Counted from the first letter of the stretch, positions 38,597 through 49,083 are shown. The stretch: 60,020 nt of DNA from Moraxellaceae bacterium (GCA_031119205.1 JAVHYF010000007.1:83264-143283), one strand, 5' to 3'. The notes: generated from the letters alone by a model not told the origin. Program-made: numbers and translations.

Positions 38597-40870
38597 TCAG
38601 ACTTCGCCGTGGAAGGTGCGGTTGATCACATCCAGCTGCTGCTCGCGCGTCAGCTTGATGAAGTTCACCGCGTAGCCCGACACCCGGATGGTGAGTTGCG
38701 GGTAGTTCTCCGGGTGCTCCATGGCATCCACCAGCATGTCGCGGTTCAGCACGTTGATATTCACGTGGAAACCGGTAGTGCCGAAGAAGCCGTCCAGCGA
38801 GCCAGCAAGGTTGGCCACCTGGTCCTGACGGGTGTTGCCCAGACCGCTCGGCACGATGCTGGAGGTCATGCTGATGCCGTCCTGGCAGTGCTCGTACGGA
38901 ATCTTGGCAACCGACATGGCCGAGGCGATGAAGCCCAGCTTGTCGCGGCCGTGCATCGGGTTGGCACCCGGTGCGAACGGTTCGCCGGCACGGCGGCCGT
39001 CAGGCGTGTTGCCGGTGTTCTTGCCGTACACCACGTTGGAAGTGATGGTCAGGACCGACTGGGTGTGCAGCGCGTCGCGGTAGGTCTTGTGCGTGCGCAG
39101 CTTGTTCATGAAGGTCTCGGCCAGCCAGGTGGCGAACTGGTCGACCTGGTCGTCGTTGTTGCCGAACTTCGGGAAGTCGCCTTCCGTCACGTAGTCGACC
39201 ACCAGACCTTTCTCGTCCCGCACCGGCTTCACCTTGGCGTACTTGATGGCCGACAGCGAGTCCGCCACCACCGACAGGCCGGCGATGCCGAAAGCCATCG
39301 TGCGCAGCGGGTTGTAGTCGTGCAGCGCCATCTCGATGCGCTCGTAGGCGTACTTGTCGTGCATGTAGTGAATGACGTTCATCGCATTCACGTAGGTGCG
39401 CGCCAGCCAGTCCATCGCGGTGTCGAAGTTCTTCATCACCGAGTCGAAGTCCAGCACGTCGCCCTTCACCGGTTCGAAAGCCGGCATCACCTGTGCACCG
39501 GACATTTCGTCACGGCCACCGTTGATGGCGTACAGCATGCACTTGGCGAGGTTCACACGGGCGCCGAACAACTGCATCTGCTTGCCGACACGCATGGCCG
39601 ACACACAGCAGGCGATGGCGGTGTCGTCACCCCAGGCCGGACGCATCAGCTCGTCGGACTCGTACTGCACGGCGCTGGTGTCGATCGACACCTTGGCGCA
39701 GAACTGCTTGAAGCCGGCAGGCAGCTTGGGCGACCAGAACACGGTCATGTTGGGTTCCGGTGCCGGGCCCAGGTTGTACAGGGTCTGCAGGTAGCGGAAC
39801 GAAGTCTTGGTCACCAGCGAGCGGCCGTCTTCGGCGATGCCACCGATGGATTCCGTCACCCAGGTGGGGTCGCCGGAGAACAGTGCGTCGTATTCCGGGG
39901 TACGCAGGAAGCGCACGATGCGAAGCTTGATGACGAAGTCGTCGATGATTTCCTGCGCTTCGGCTTCGGTCAGCGTGCCTTCCTTCAGGTCGCGTTCGAA
40001 GTAGGCGTCCAGGAAGGTGGAGGTACGGCCCAGCGACATGGCGGCGCCGTTCTGCTCCTTCACGGCTGCGAGGTAGGCGAAGTACAGCCACTGCACGGCC
40101 TCCTTGGCGGTCGCAGCGGGCTTGGAAATATCGAAGCCGTACTTGGCGGCCATCTCCTTCAGCTCGGTGAGGGCCTTGAGCTGCTCGGACAGTTCTTCGC
40201 GGTCGCGGATGATTTCGTCAGTGGAATGCTCACCATCGATCGACTGCTTCTCGGCCTTCTTGGCCTCGATCAGACGGTCGATACCGTACAGGGCCACGCG
40301 ACGGTAGTCGCCGATGATGCGGCCGCGGCCGTAGGCGTCCGGCAGGCCGGTCACGATGTGCGAGCGGCGGGCCTTCAGCACGTCTTCGGTGTAGGCGTCG
40401 AACACGCCTTCGTTGTGCGTCTTGCGGTACTTGGTGAAGATGTCCTTCACCGATTGCTCGACCGGGAAGTTGAAGGCCTTGAGGCCGCCTTCGACCATGC
40501 GCCAGCCACCGTTCGGGAAGATGGCGCGCTTCAGCGGTGCCTCGGTCTGCAGGCCGACGATGACTTCGTTGTCGCGGTCGATGTAACCGGCATCGTGTGC
40601 GGTGATGGACGAGGGGATCTGCGAGACGTCGAGCACGCCGCGCTCACGTTCGGCGACGAACAGTTCGGACAGCTTGGCCCACAGCGCGGTGGTGCGGGGG
40701 GTGGCACCGGCGAGGAACTTGTCGTCGCCGTCGTACGGTGTCACGTTGCTGACGATGAAGTCGCGTACGTCGATGCCAAGTTTCCAGCTACCGGGCTTGA
40801 AGCCGCGCCAGGCCTTCGTCAATTGATCGTCCATGACAGTCTCCACAACCAGAGGGTCTCGTTCGGACAT
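38597..40870 (-). CDS. pflB: Formate C-acetyltransferase (pyruvate formate-lyase)
   Basis: It cleaves pyruvate with CoA to acetyl-CoA and formate under anoxic conditions. Catalytic cysteines C421-C422 lie in AIACCVSAM and the radical glycine G732 in RVSGYAVNF. At 757 residues it is full length. The gene is preceded by an ANR/FNR-type site at 40992-41005, which fits oxygen-controlled expression. No focA-type formate channel gene is adjacent. The presence of pfl suggests mixed-acid fermentation of stored glucans when oxygen is absent. Confidence 0.96.
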   Translation of the reverse strand: MSERDPLVVETVMDDQLTKAWRGFKPGSWKLGIDVRDFIVSNVTPYDGDDKFLAGATPRTTALWAKLSELFVAERERGVLDVSQIPSSITAHDAGYIDRDNEVIVGLQTEAPLKRAIFPNGGWRMVEGGLKAFNFPVEQSVKDIFTKYRKTHNEGVFDAYTEDVLKARRSHIVTGLPDAYGRGRIIGDYRRVALYGIDRLIEAKKAEKQSIDGEHSTDEIIRDREELSEQLKALTELKEMAAKYGFDISKPAATAKEAVQWLYFAYLAAVKEQNGAAMSLGRTSTFLDAYFERDLKEGTLTEAEAQEIIDDFVIKLRIVRFLRTPEYDALFSGDPTWVTESIGGIAEDGRSLVTKTSFRYLQTLYNLGPAPEPNMTVFWSPKLPAGFKQFCAKVSIDTSAVQYESDELMRPAWGDDTAIACCVSAMRVGKQMQLFGARVNLAKCMLYAINGGRDEMSGAQVMPAFEPVKGDVLDFDSVMKNFDTAMDWLARTYVNAMNVIHYMHDKYAYERIEMALHDYNPLRTMAFGIAGLSVVADSLSAIKYAKVKPVRDEKGLVVDYVTEGDFPKFGNNDDQVDQFATWLAETFMNKLRTHKTYRDALHTQSVLTITSNVVYGKNTGNTPDGRRAGEPFAPGANPMHGRDKLGFIASAMSVAKIPYEHCQDGISMTSSIVPSGLGNTRQDQVANLAGSLDGFFGTTGFHVNINVLNRDMLVDAMEHPENYPQLTIRVSGYAVNFIKLTREQQLDVINRTFHGEV

Positions 40871-40991
40871 GATCTACTCCTTGCATTAAGAGAATCGGTC
40901 GGAGTCCGGGTCTGGACTCCTGCGCTTCCGGTGGTCTTTTGAACCACGTCCGCGCCACGACTTCAGTATGTGACCGACCCCTCTCGATAAC

Positions 40992-41005
40992 CTGACGTAG
41001 ATCAA
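40992..41005 (-). promoter_or_regulatory. ANR/FNR-type box upstream of pflB
   Basis: Read leftward: TTGAT-CTAC-GTCAG. The consensus of FNR/ANR proteins is TTGAT-N4-ATCAA, often with GTCAA in ANR targets; nine or so of the ten defined bases are acceptable. It lies about 122 bp before the pflB start. Oxygen-sensitive activation is the expected role. Confidence 0.7.
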
Positions 41006-41148
41006 GTTCGCGGGTAAATGCTTGTTCTGATTAGTTGATTCCGGAATCAGAGCGGCTTATGTGCGTTCGCAGCAATCTGCTATGCGCAGCACATGAATGC
41101 CTTCAGCATCAACATGATGGCACCGATCCGTGCCATTCGCGTGGCTTT

Positions 41149-44100
41149 TCAGCCGGACAACTGCTTCAGTATTTCCCGCACTTTCTGGGCGCGGAGTTTG
41201 CTGTCTATCGCCGCGATGCTGACCGTCAGTTTGTCCTGTCCAGCCAGCTTCCAGTTCCGGTTCTTCTGGATGAGCTGGATGATCTTTATCGGCTCGATCG
41301 GCGGATTGGCGACGAAATGCAGCTGCACGCGGTTTTCGCTGGCGTCGATCTTGATGATGCCCAGCGGCTTGGCGGCCACGCGCAGGCGGTGCGTCTCCAG
41401 CAGGGTCTGGGTCTGCTCGGGCATTTCGCCGAAGCGGTCGATCAGCTCCTCCTGCAATGCCTGGATTTCCTCGACGTCGTCGCAGTTGGCCATGCGCTTG
41501 TACAGCGTCAGGCGCTCCTGCACGTCGCTGCAGTAGGCGTTGGGGAGCAGGGCCGGGGCGTGCAGGTTGATTTCCGACACAACGTCCAGAGGCTGCGACA
41601 GGTCCGGCTCCTTGCCGGCCTGCAGATCCTTCACCGCGCGCTTGAGCATCTCGCTGTACAGCGAGAAGCCCACCTGCTGGATCTCGCCGGATTGCGAATC
41701 GCCCAGCACCTCGCCTGCACCGCGGATCTCCAGGTCGTGCATCGACAGGAAGAAGCCGGAGCCGAGGTCTTCCATCATGGTGATGGCCTCCAGCCGCTTC
41801 TGCGCCTGCGCGGTCGGCTTGGCGTTGGCGTCGGTCAGCAGGTAGGCGTAGGCCTGGTGGTGCGAGCGGCCGACGCGGCCACGCAACTGGTGCAACTGCG
41901 CCAGGCCGAAGCGGTCGGCGCGGTTGATGATGATGGTGTTGGCGGTCGGGATGTTGATGCCGGTCTCGATGATGGTCGAGCACAGCAGCAGGTTGGCGCG
42001 CTGGGTGGTGAAGTCCTTCATCACCCGCTCCAGCTCGCGTTCCGGCAGCTGACCGTGGCCGACGACGATGCGGGCTTCCGGCAGCATCTCCTCCAGCGCG
42101 ACGCGCATGTTCTCGATGGTATCGACCTCGTTGTGCAGGAAGTACACCTGGCCACCGCGCTTGAATTCGCGCAGCACGGCCTCACGCACGATGCCCTTCG
42201 AATGGGCCTGCACGAAGGTCTTGATGGCCAGACGCTTCTGCGGCGCGGTGGTAATCGCCGAGAACTCGCGCAGGCCTTCCAGCGCCATGCCCAGCGTGCG
42301 GGGGATAGGCGTGGCGGTCAGGGTCAGGATGTCCACCTCGCTGCGCAAGGTTTTCAGCGTTTCCTTCTGGCGCACGCCGAAGCGGTGTTCCTCGTCGATG
42401 ATCACCAGCCCGAGGCGCTTGAACTCCACGTCCTTCTGCAGCAGGCGGTGGGTGCCGATGAGGATGTCCACCTTGCCCTCGGCCGCCAGCTCCAGCGCCT
42501 CGGTCTGCTCCTTGGCGCTGCGGAAGCGCGACAGCTCGGCAATCTTCACCGGCCAGTCGGCGAAGCGATCGCTGAAGGTCTGGAAATGCTGCTCGGCGAG
42601 CAGGGTGGTGGGGCACAGCACCGCCACCTGCTTGCCGTCGGCCACCGCGATGAAGGCCGCACGCAGCGCCACCTCCGTCTTGCCGAAGCCGACGTCGCCG
42701 CAGACCAGCCTGTCCATCGGCTTGCCACCGCGCATGTCCGCTACCACGGCGTTGATGGCCGCGAGCTGGTCCGGTGTTTCCTCGAAGCCGAAGCCTTCGG
42801 CGAAGGCGTCCAGGTCGTGCTGTTTGAAATCGAACTTGTGGCCCGGGCGCGCGGCGCGCTGGGCGTACAGCGCCAGCAGTTCGGCCGCCGTGTCGCGCAC
42901 CTGCTGCGCGGCCTTGCGCTTGGCTTTCTCCCACTGGCCGCTGCCCAGCTTATGGAGGTCGACGTTCTCCGGGTCGGCACCGGCGTAGCGGGTGATGACG
43001 TGCAGCTGAGACACCGGCACGTAGAGCTTGTCGTCGTTGGAGTACTCCAGCAGCAGGAACTCCATGTCGCCTTCGCCGAGGTCCATGTGGACCAGGCCCT
43101 GATAGCGGCCGATGCCGTGGCTCTGGTGCACCACCGGATCGCCGACCTTCAGCTCCGACAGGTCTTTCAACCAGCCTTCGACGGTGGCCTTGCGCCCCTC
43201 TCGTCCACGCCCGCGCGGACGTGCCTGGGTGGCGTACAGCTCGTTCTCGGTGACGATGGCGATGCGTGACTCCGGCAGCAGGAAGCCGGACGACAGCGGA
43301 CCGGTACCGAGCGCAAACTTCGCGTTGCCCGCCATGAAGCCGGACAGGTCCGCGCTGGTCTCCGGCTTCAGGCCGTACTCGCCGAAGTACTCGGCAATCG
43401 TCTGCTGGCGGCCGGCCGATTCCGCCAGGACCAGCACGCGGCCGTCGAAGCCGGACAGGAAGGCCTTGAACTTGTAAAGCGGATCGTTCGCCTTGCGCTC
43501 GACCGCCAGCTCCGGCAAGGCCACCGCAGGCGGCGGCAGCTCACTGCCGCTGGCCCCGATGGCGACGCGGGTGCGGGTCTTCGCGGCGACGAAGAACTGT
43601 TCGGCCGACAGGAAGAGTTGCGCGGGTGGCAGCAACGGGCGGACGCGATCCCCGCCCATCAGCCTGAAGCGGTTGTTGGCCTCGACCCAGAACGCCTCGA
43701 TGGCGGCGTTGACGTCCTGGTGCAGCACCAGCAAGGCATCGGCGGGCAGGTAGTCGAAGACCGCCGCGGTGTCGTCGAAAAACAGCGGCAGGTAGTACTC
43801 GATGCCGGGCGAAGCGATGCCGTTCGACACGTCCTTGTAGATGACGCTCTTGGTCGGATCGCCTTCGAAGGCCTCGCGGAAGCGCTGGCGGAAGGCGCTG
43901 CGGGCCTTCTCGTCGAGCGGAAATTCGCGCGCCGGTAGCATGCGGATTTCCGGCACCGGGAAGACCGTGCGCTGGGTGTCCGGGTCGAAGGTGCGGATGG
44001 TCTCGATCTCGTCGTCGAAGAGGTCGAGCCGGTAAGGCAGTTGTGCCCCCATGGGGAAGAGGTCGATCAGACCGCCACGCACCGAGAACTCACCCGGCCG

Positions 44101-44595
44101 TACCACCTGCGTGACGTGGTCGTAACCGGCCAGCGTCATCTGGTTGCGCAGGCCCTCCACGTCCAGTTGCTGGCCGGCCTTCATGAAGAAGGTGTAGCCG
44201 GCGAGGTAGGCCGGCGGCGCCATGCGGTACAGCGCAGTGGAAGCCGGCACCAGGGTGACGTCCGACTCGCCTTTCTGGATCGCGTACAGCGTGGCCAGCC
44301 GCTCGGACACCAGGTCCTGGTGCGGCGAGAAAGCGTCGTAGGGCAGGGTCTCCCAGTCCGGCAGCAGGTTCACCCGCAGGGCCGGTGCGAACCACGCGAT
44401 TTCCTCTGCGAGCCGCTGTGCATCCAGCGGATTCGCCGTCACCACCGCCAGCTTCTGCCCCTGGCTGGCGAGTTGCGCCAGCGCGGCGGCATCCGCTGCG
44501 CCATGGAGGCGTGGCAGATCGAGACGCTGCCCGGCTTTCGGCAGGACGATGCGGGACAGGGCGGGAACGGGGAGGGCGACGGGTTGGCTGGACAT
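41149..44595 (-). CDS. mfd: Transcription-repair coupling factor
   Basis: It removes RNA polymerase stalled at lesions and recruits UvrA. 1148 residues is the expected length. In order: the UvrB-like N-terminal part (about 1-350), the RNA-polymerase-interacting domain (VGDPVVHQSHGIGRYQGL, about 480-560), the RecG-like motor (GDVGFGKTEVALRAAF for ATP, DEEHRFG as motif II, RVGRSHHQAYAYLL as motif VI), and the C-terminal TRCF domain. It is alone or loosely downstream of the diguanylate cyclase gene, with a hairpin in the 171-bp gap. Confidence 0.97.
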   Translation of the reverse strand: MSSQPVALPVPALSRIVLPKAGQRLDLPRLHGAADAAALAQLASQGQKLAVVTANPLDAQRLAEEIAWFAPALRVNLLPDWETLPYDAFSPHQDLVSERLATLYAIQKGESDVTLVPASTALYRMAPPAYLAGYTFFMKAGQQLDVEGLRNQMTLAGYDHVTQVVRPGEFSVRGGLIDLFPMGAQLPYRLDLFDDEIETIRTFDPDTQRTVFPVPEIRMLPAREFPLDEKARSAFRQRFREAFEGDPTKSVIYKDVSNGIASPGIEYYLPLFFDDTAAVFDYLPADALLVLHQDVNAAIEAFWVEANNRFRLMGGDRVRPLLPPAQLFLSAEQFFVAAKTRTRVAIGASGSELPPPAVALPELAVERKANDPLYKFKAFLSGFDGRVLVLAESAGRQQTIAEYFGEYGLKPETSADLSGFMAGNAKFALGTGPLSSGFLLPESRIAIVTENELYATQARPRGRGREGRKATVEGWLKDLSELKVGDPVVHQSHGIGRYQGLVHMDLGEGDMEFLLLEYSNDDKLYVPVSQLHVITRYAGADPENVDLHKLGSGQWEKAKRKAAQQVRDTAAELLALYAQRAARPGHKFDFKQHDLDAFAEGFGFEETPDQLAAINAVVADMRGGKPMDRLVCGDVGFGKTEVALRAAFIAVADGKQVAVLCPTTLLAEQHFQTFSDRFADWPVKIAELSRFRSAKEQTEALELAAEGKVDILIGTHRLLQKDVEFKRLGLVIIDEEHRFGVRQKETLKTLRSEVDILTLTATPIPRTLGMALEGLREFSAITTAPQKRLAIKTFVQAHSKGIVREAVLREFKRGGQVYFLHNEVDTIENMRVALEEMLPEARIVVGHGQLPERELERVMKDFTTQRANLLLCSTIIETGINIPTANTIIINRADRFGLAQLHQLRGRVGRSHHQAYAYLLTDANAKPTAQAQKRLEAITMMEDLGSGFFLSMHDLEIRGAGEVLGDSQSGEIQQVGFSLYSEMLKRAVKDLQAGKEPDLSQPLDVVSEINLHAPALLPNAYCSDVQERLTLYKRMANCDDVEEIQALQEELIDRFGEMPEQTQTLLETHRLRVAAKPLGIIKIDASENRVQLHFVANPPIEPIKIIQLIQKNRNWKLAGQDKLTVSIAAIDSKLRAQKVREILKQLSG

Positions 44596-44714
44596 ACAGA
44601 CTGGAATCGACGAGCAACGCTGCGACAGGACAGCACAAATGAAAACACCGCACGGCGGTGGTGACCGGCGCGCGGAAGCAGAACGACAGGGGGCGGATTA
44701 TAAGTTGAAAGTGT

Positions 44715-44740
44715 GAAGGGCCCGCTTTCGCGAGCCCTTC
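44715..44740 (-). terminator. Hairpin between the diguanylate cyclase gene and mfd
   Basis: GAAGGGCCCGC and GCGAGCCCTTC form an 11-bp stem with one mismatch and a TTTC loop. On the minus strand only scattered T follow (CACACTTTCAACTT), so termination is probably partial. Confidence 0.55.
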
Positions 44741-44766
44741 GTGAGGCCGGTTGCCGACAGGAAAAC

Positions 44767-46614
44767 TCAGCCAGTCTCCACGCGGTTCTTGCCAGCGCGC
44801 TTGGCGCGGTACATCGCCTGGTCGGCACGATCCAGCGCGCCAGCCGGCTCCTCTTCCATGCCCATCTGCGTGACGCCTGCGCTGAAAGTGATCAGCAGCT
44901 TGCGATTGTCCGCGAGGAAAAAACGTTTGGTCAGCTCGCGCTGCAGGCGCGTCAGCACGCCCACTGCGCCATCCACCACGGTATCGGGCAGCAGGATGAC
45001 GAACTCCTCGCCACCGTAGCGGCCACAGGAGTCCTGCGGACGCAGGTTCTCGCGCACGACGCCGGCAATATGGCGCAGCGCCTCGTCGCCGGTGGCATGA
45101 CCGAATGTGTCGTTGAGCTGCTTGAAGTTGTCGATATCCAGCAAGGCCATGCACAGCGGCGACTTTCGGCGGCGCATGCGGGCGATCTCGCGAGCGATTG
45201 TTTCTTCCAGACCTTTGCGGTTGAGGGCGCCGGTGAGCGGATCGTGGCGAACCAGTTCGCTGGCCTGTTCAAGTTCGGTTTCCAGGCGGGCGATCTCACG
45301 ATAGGCCTGGTCCACCGTGCCGCGCAGGGCAGTCAGTTCCGCCTGCGACTGATGGGCACGGGTCTGCACATGGCGGGTTTCGGAGATGATCTCCTCGATC
45401 AGGCCCGACAGCTCGTCCATGCCATGGGCCTTGGAGACCCGGCCGGCAAACGCTTCCATCTTGCCGTGGAAGACGCCCGTGGAGTCCGCCAGTTCGGACA
45501 GGCGCTCGACGAAGCTCGCCAGCATCTCGCGCATCTTGGTCTGCGCGTCGCTCAGGCTGCGCTTGAGCGTGCCTTGCTTGAAGATGACGTCACGCAGACG
45601 CTCGCGCACTTCCTCGATGACATCCTTGTCCAGCGGTTTGCCGAACAGTTCCAGCAGCACGTTCATCTGGCCGGACAGCCACTTGTCGTCGACCACCAGC
45701 TCGCCGATGTTCTCGATGAGCAGTTGCAGCAGGTTCAGCAATGCCTGGCGGATGTAGCTCTGGTCCTGCGCAATCCATTGCACGCGGTAGGCAAACTTCT
45801 GCAGACGTTGCAGGAATTCGTCTTCGCCACCGGGCAGGCCGGTACGGAGCTCGCGGGCCAACCCGCGCGACTCGTCCGCCAGCTCGGGCGTGTCGATCAG
45901 CAACATGCCGATGGCGTTGTCCAGCGTGGCTGCCACCACTTCACGCAGCGAGTCGCTGCTGCCGATTGCCGAAACGGCGACAGCGGTTGCCGCAGACGCC
46001 GTGGCGCCACCAGCGGTGGCAGTACTGGTCGCGCCCGATGCGCCCGACGAGGTGGCCGCGGCAGCGGCCGCTGCAGGCCTCGGCGCAGCAACGGCCGGCA
46101 GCTCGCTGCTCAGCGTTTCGACGGACGTCGCATTCGAACTGGGAGCCTGCGTCCAGCCACGCACCAGCCCCTGCAATCGGGTGAACAACAGGTCGGGGTC
46201 CGCTGCATTGGCCTGCAGGACATGTTCCAGCGCCTCGCGCTTGCTGGTTTCACTGAGGCCGGCCTGGCGGCGCTCCAGCTGCGTCAGCAAGTCGCCCAGC
46301 AGGCCGGACCAGGCCGGCGCAGGCGCGGTCTGCTCGCCGAGCAGGGTAATCATCTGGTTGCGGAAGCCGTTCCAGTTGCGCTCCTGGATGGCGGCTTCGA
46401 TACGCCGGGCCAGGCGTAGCTGTTCAGGCGTAGTGCGCGGCAACGATGCCGCCAGCATCTTGAGCTGGCGTTCCGGGAATGCTTCCTCGGTCGTCGCGCC
46501 GGAGATCTTGTTGTAGAACTCGCGGAAATTCTCCGGCGTCGGTGGAATACGCTGCGTCGCGAGGCGTCGCAGGACTTCGCGGGCGATCTCCAACGGGTTG
46601 GCTTGTTCCGGCAT
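44767..46614 (-). CDS. Diguanylate cyclase with long helical N-terminal region
   Basis: 615 residues. The C-terminal 170 form a GGDEF domain with an intact GGEEF signature (GRYGGEEFVILLP) preceded by RHDPLTGALNRKGL, so it should make c-di-GMP. The N-terminal region is helical and not clearly assigned (about 1-160). An Ala/Thr/Ser-rich linker follows (about 176-215), then a long helical coiled region (about 220-440). No transmembrane segment is seen. It starts 64 bp after the NarL-type regulator on the same strand and likely belongs to that operon, so the two-component pair may control or be read out through c-di-GMP. Confidence 0.9.
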   Translation of the reverse strand: MPEQANPLEIAREVLRRLATQRIPPTPENFREFYNKISGATTEEAFPERQLKMLAASLPRTTPEQLRLARRIEAAIQERNWNGFRNQMITLLGEQTAPAPAWSGLLGDLLTQLERRQAGLSETSKREALEHVLQANAADPDLLFTRLQGLVRGWTQAPSSNATSVETLSSELPAVAAPRPAAAAAAATSSGASGATSTATAGGATASAATAVAVSAIGSSDSLREVVAATLDNAIGMLLIDTPELADESRGLARELRTGLPGGEDEFLQRLQKFAYRVQWIAQDQSYIRQALLNLLQLLIENIGELVVDDKWLSGQMNVLLELFGKPLDKDVIEEVRERLRDVIFKQGTLKRSLSDAQTKMREMLASFVERLSELADSTGVFHGKMEAFAGRVSKAHGMDELSGLIEEIISETRHVQTRAHQSQAELTALRGTVDQAYREIARLETELEQASELVRHDPLTGALNRKGLEETIAREIARMRRRKSPLCMALLDIDNFKQLNDTFGHATGDEALRHIAGVVRENLRPQDSCGRYGGEEFVILLPDTVVDGAVGVLTRLQRELTKRFFLADNRKLLITFSAGVTQMGMEEEPAGALDRADQAMYRAKRAGKNRVETG

Positions 46615-46678
46615 GTTGCTTGTCGCCCCCAGCGACAGGTGCTGCTATTTCGTTCTTATGCGTCTTGCCGCGGACCGG

Positions 46679-47338
46679 TCACTCGACCAGTCCGTGCTTG
46701 AGCCCGTAATGCGTCAGTTCCGCGTTGTTGCGGAGCTTCATTTTTTCCAGCAGACGGGCGCGGTATACGCTCACCGTCTTGACGCTGAGGTTGAGCTGCT
46801 CCGCGATCTGCGTCAGCGTCTTGCCGGAGGAGATCATGCACAGCGTCTGGTATTCACGGTCGGACAGTTTTTCGTGCGGCGGCCGCTCCAGATCCTCGGT
46901 GATGGCATTGGCAAGCTCCTCGGCCACTGCCGCGCTCACATACTTCTTGCCAGCCGCGACCTGGCGCAGCGCGGTGACCAGCTGCTCCGGTGCGCCCTGT
47001 TTGGAGAGGTAGCCCGCCGCGCCGGCACGCAGCGCACGCACGGCGTATTGCTCTTCCGGATGCATGCTCAGGATCAGCACCGGCAGTTTGGCGAATTCCT
47101 TCTTGATCAGCTTCAGGGTGTCGATGCCGTTGCGGTCGGGCATGGATACGTCCATCAGCACGACGTCGTACTGGCTGTTGCGCAGCATCTGCAGGGCTCG
47201 CACGCCACCGTCGGCCTCCCCGATGACCTCCATGTCCTCGGTATCCGACAGGATTTGTTTCAAACCGTGGCGGATGATGGCGTGGTCGTCGACGATCAGG
47301 ACGCGGATTTTTTCGCTCATGGCGGCAAAGGTACTCAT
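46679..47338 (-). CDS. NarL/LuxR-family response regulator
   Basis: 219 residues: receiver (about 10-125; phosphoacceptor in DVVLMDVSMPDRNG) and C-terminal LuxR-type helix-turn-helix (about 155-215; LSDREYQTLCMISSGKT, then LSVKTVSVYRARLLEKM). The ATG at 47338 overlaps the kinase stop as TGATG; an internal ATG at 47320 has no better signal. It pairs with the kinase upstream. Regulators of this family bind palindromes with a short spacer, such as the one found at 26.6 and 32.7 kb; that it binds those sites is only a hypothesis. Confidence 0.93.
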   Translation of the reverse strand: MSTFAAMSEKIRVLIVDDHAIIRHGLKQILSDTEDMEVIGEADGGVRALQMLRNSQYDVVLMDVSMPDRNGIDTLKLIKKEFAKLPVLILSMHPEEQYAVRALRAGAAGYLSKQGAPEQLVTALRQVAAGKKYVSAAVAEELANAITEDLERPPHEKLSDREYQTLCMISSGKTLTQIAEQLNLSVKTVSVYRARLLEKMKLRNNAELTHYGLKHGLVE

Positions 47339-48873
47339 CAGGCCAAGGCCTGTCCATTGGGTATAGCGGCGCCGTCGCGGGATACTTCAGTGTTGTCGTC
47401 ACGCAACGGTGCGCGCAGTACGACAAGCGTGCCGCAATCGGCGCGCGGGCGGATCTGCATGTTGCCGCCCAGGGCGTGCAGGCGCTCCCGGATGCCGCGC
47501 AGGCCGAAGGATTTCGGTTTGTTCAGATCCGCTACTTTCACGCCGCGCCCGTCGTCGGCTACCTCCAGCACGATCTCGTCACCTTCCTGCATCAGACGGA
47601 CTTCCACCAGGCCGGCCTGGGCATGCTTGGACACATTGGTCAGGGCTTCCTGGAAGGTGCGGAACATGGCAAGCGAGGTGTCCTCGCCAGTCTCGATGTC
47701 ATGGTCGGCACACAGCACGGCACAGCGCAGGCCGGTGCGGTGCTCGAAGTCTTCCGCGTAGCTTTCCACCGCGGCAGCGAGCCCGAACTCCTTGAGGATG
47801 CCCGGGCGCAACTCCCGCGCCACACGGCCGGTGGTGGCAATCGCGTCGTCCAGCATCTGCTCGATGCCGCGCACGCGCTCCTTCAGTTGCGGCTCGTGAT
47901 CCATCTTGCCGGCCAGCAGGGATACGGCGATCTTGATACCGACCAGGGTCCCGCCCAGCACATCGTGAATGTCACGCGCGATACGCTCGCGCTCCTCCTC
48001 CTTGGCGTGCTGCAGGTGGTTCGACAACTCGGCGAGCTGCCTGCGGGACTGGCGCAGTTCGATCTCGTTGTGCTTGCTCTGCGTGATGTTCCACATCACG
48101 CCTTCCCACAGCGTTGCGCCGTTTTCTATCTGGCGAGGCGAGCAGCGCAGGTTGATCCACTTTTCCTCGGCGCCATGCGGCAGGATGCGCCCCTCCCAGT
48201 TCAACGTGGTGTTGCGCTCCGAGGCATTGTTGAGGGAGGTAAGGAAATCCTCGCGGTCGTCGGCGACGATCAGCTCCAGGAGTGGATCGGGGCGGGCCCG
48301 CAGTTCGTCGGCGCTCAGGCCCATCAACATCTGGCTGGCCTCGCTGACATACAGGAATTGCAGCAGACCGCGATGGTCGGCCTGCATCTGGAACAGCACG
48401 CCGGGTACGTTGGCCGCCAGCGCGTGAAAGCGGGCATCGGATACCCGCATGCCATCCAGCGCCTCGCGGCGTTCGCGCCGGATGCAGGCTTCGTGACGTT
48501 CCCGCTCGATGACCGGCGCCAGACGATCTAGCTTGCTCTTGCTCAGGAAGTCCTGCGCACCCGCCAGCATGATCTGGCAGGCGCTTTCCTCTTCGATGAT
48601 GCCGGACACGACGATGAAGGGCAGGTCGCATTCGAGTTCCTGCAACAGATCCAGCGCCAGCATCGCGGTGAAGCCGGGCAGGTGGTAGTCGGAAATCACG
48701 ACGTCCCACTCCTCCCGCATCAATGCGGCACGCAACTCGATCAGATCGTTCACCCGGCCGACCTGCGGCTGGTAGCCGATACCGCGCAGGTGACGTTCCA
48801 GTAACAACGCATCGTCTTCGTTGTCCTCGATGAGCAGGACACGCAACAGGCGATCGGACGTGGAATTGAGCAT
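47338..48873 (-). CDS. Receiver-PAS-HisKA_3 sensor kinase
   Basis: 511 residues, no membrane segments. A receiver domain opens the protein (about 10-125; D62 in VVISDYHLPG). A PAS domain follows (about 145-265), then a NarX-type dimerisation domain with the phosphoacceptor His in RIARDIHDVLGG and a HATPase (FQEALTNVSKHAQA, DDGRGV, GLRGIRERLHALGG). It is the cognate kinase of the NarL-type regulator that overlaps its stop codon. The N-terminal receiver allows input from another kinase. Confidence 0.92.
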   Translation of the reverse strand: MLNSTSDRLLRVLLIEDNEDDALLLERHLRGIGYQPQVGRVNDLIELRAALMREEWDVVISDYHLPGFTAMLALDLLQELECDLPFIVVSGIIEEESACQIMLAGAQDFLSKSKLDRLAPVIERERHEACIRRERREALDGMRVSDARFHALAANVPGVLFQMQADHRGLLQFLYVSEASQMLMGLSADELRARPDPLLELIVADDREDFLTSLNNASERNTTLNWEGRILPHGAEEKWINLRCSPRQIENGATLWEGVMWNITQSKHNEIELRQSRRQLAELSNHLQHAKEEERERIARDIHDVLGGTLVGIKIAVSLLAGKMDHEPQLKERVRGIEQMLDDAIATTGRVARELRPGILKEFGLAAAVESYAEDFEHRTGLRCAVLCADHDIETGEDTSLAMFRTFQEALTNVSKHAQAGLVEVRLMQEGDEIVLEVADDGRGVKVADLNKPKSFGLRGIRERLHALGGNMQIRPRADCGTLVVLRAPLRDDNTEVSRDGAAIPNGQALA

Positions 48874-48917
48874 GGGCGGGGCTTTCCGGCAGGCAGGTGA
48901 AAAAAAGATAGCACGGG

Positions 48918-48923
48918 TATAAT
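48918..48923 (+). promoter_or_regulatory. Candidate -10 element for tRNA-Thr
   Basis: A consensus TATAAT 75 bp before the tRNA. No good -35 hexamer is seen 16-18 bp upstream. Confidence 0.45.
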
Positions 48924-48997
48924 CCGCCGCGTCATCGGGTCACGACAGTCTTTGTCAGCGACACAGATGTTCAGGCTGCGCTCCCGCGCACGCTTTC

Positions 48998-49073
48998 GCC
49001 GCTTTAGCTCAGTTGGTAGAGCAACCGCCTTGTAAGCGGTAGGTCGTCAGTTCGATTCCGACAAGCGGCACCA
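48998..49073 (+). tRNA. tRNA-Thr (anticodon UGU)
   Basis: A 76-nt cloverleaf: acceptor GCCGCTT with AAGCGGC, D-arm TAGCTCAGTTGGTAGAGCA, anticodon loop CTTGTAA giving UGU, T-loop AGTTCGATTCC, and encoded CCA at 49071-49073. Confidence 0.97.
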
Positions 49074-49083
49074 GACACCCTGC

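Noticed and set aside
38426-40942. Antisense frame of 838 codons opposite pflB
   Set aside because: Shadow of pflB; it crosses the pfl promoter and the pflA/pflB junction.
41035-43269. Antisense frame of 744 codons opposite mfd
   Set aside because: Shadow of mfd; no coding features.
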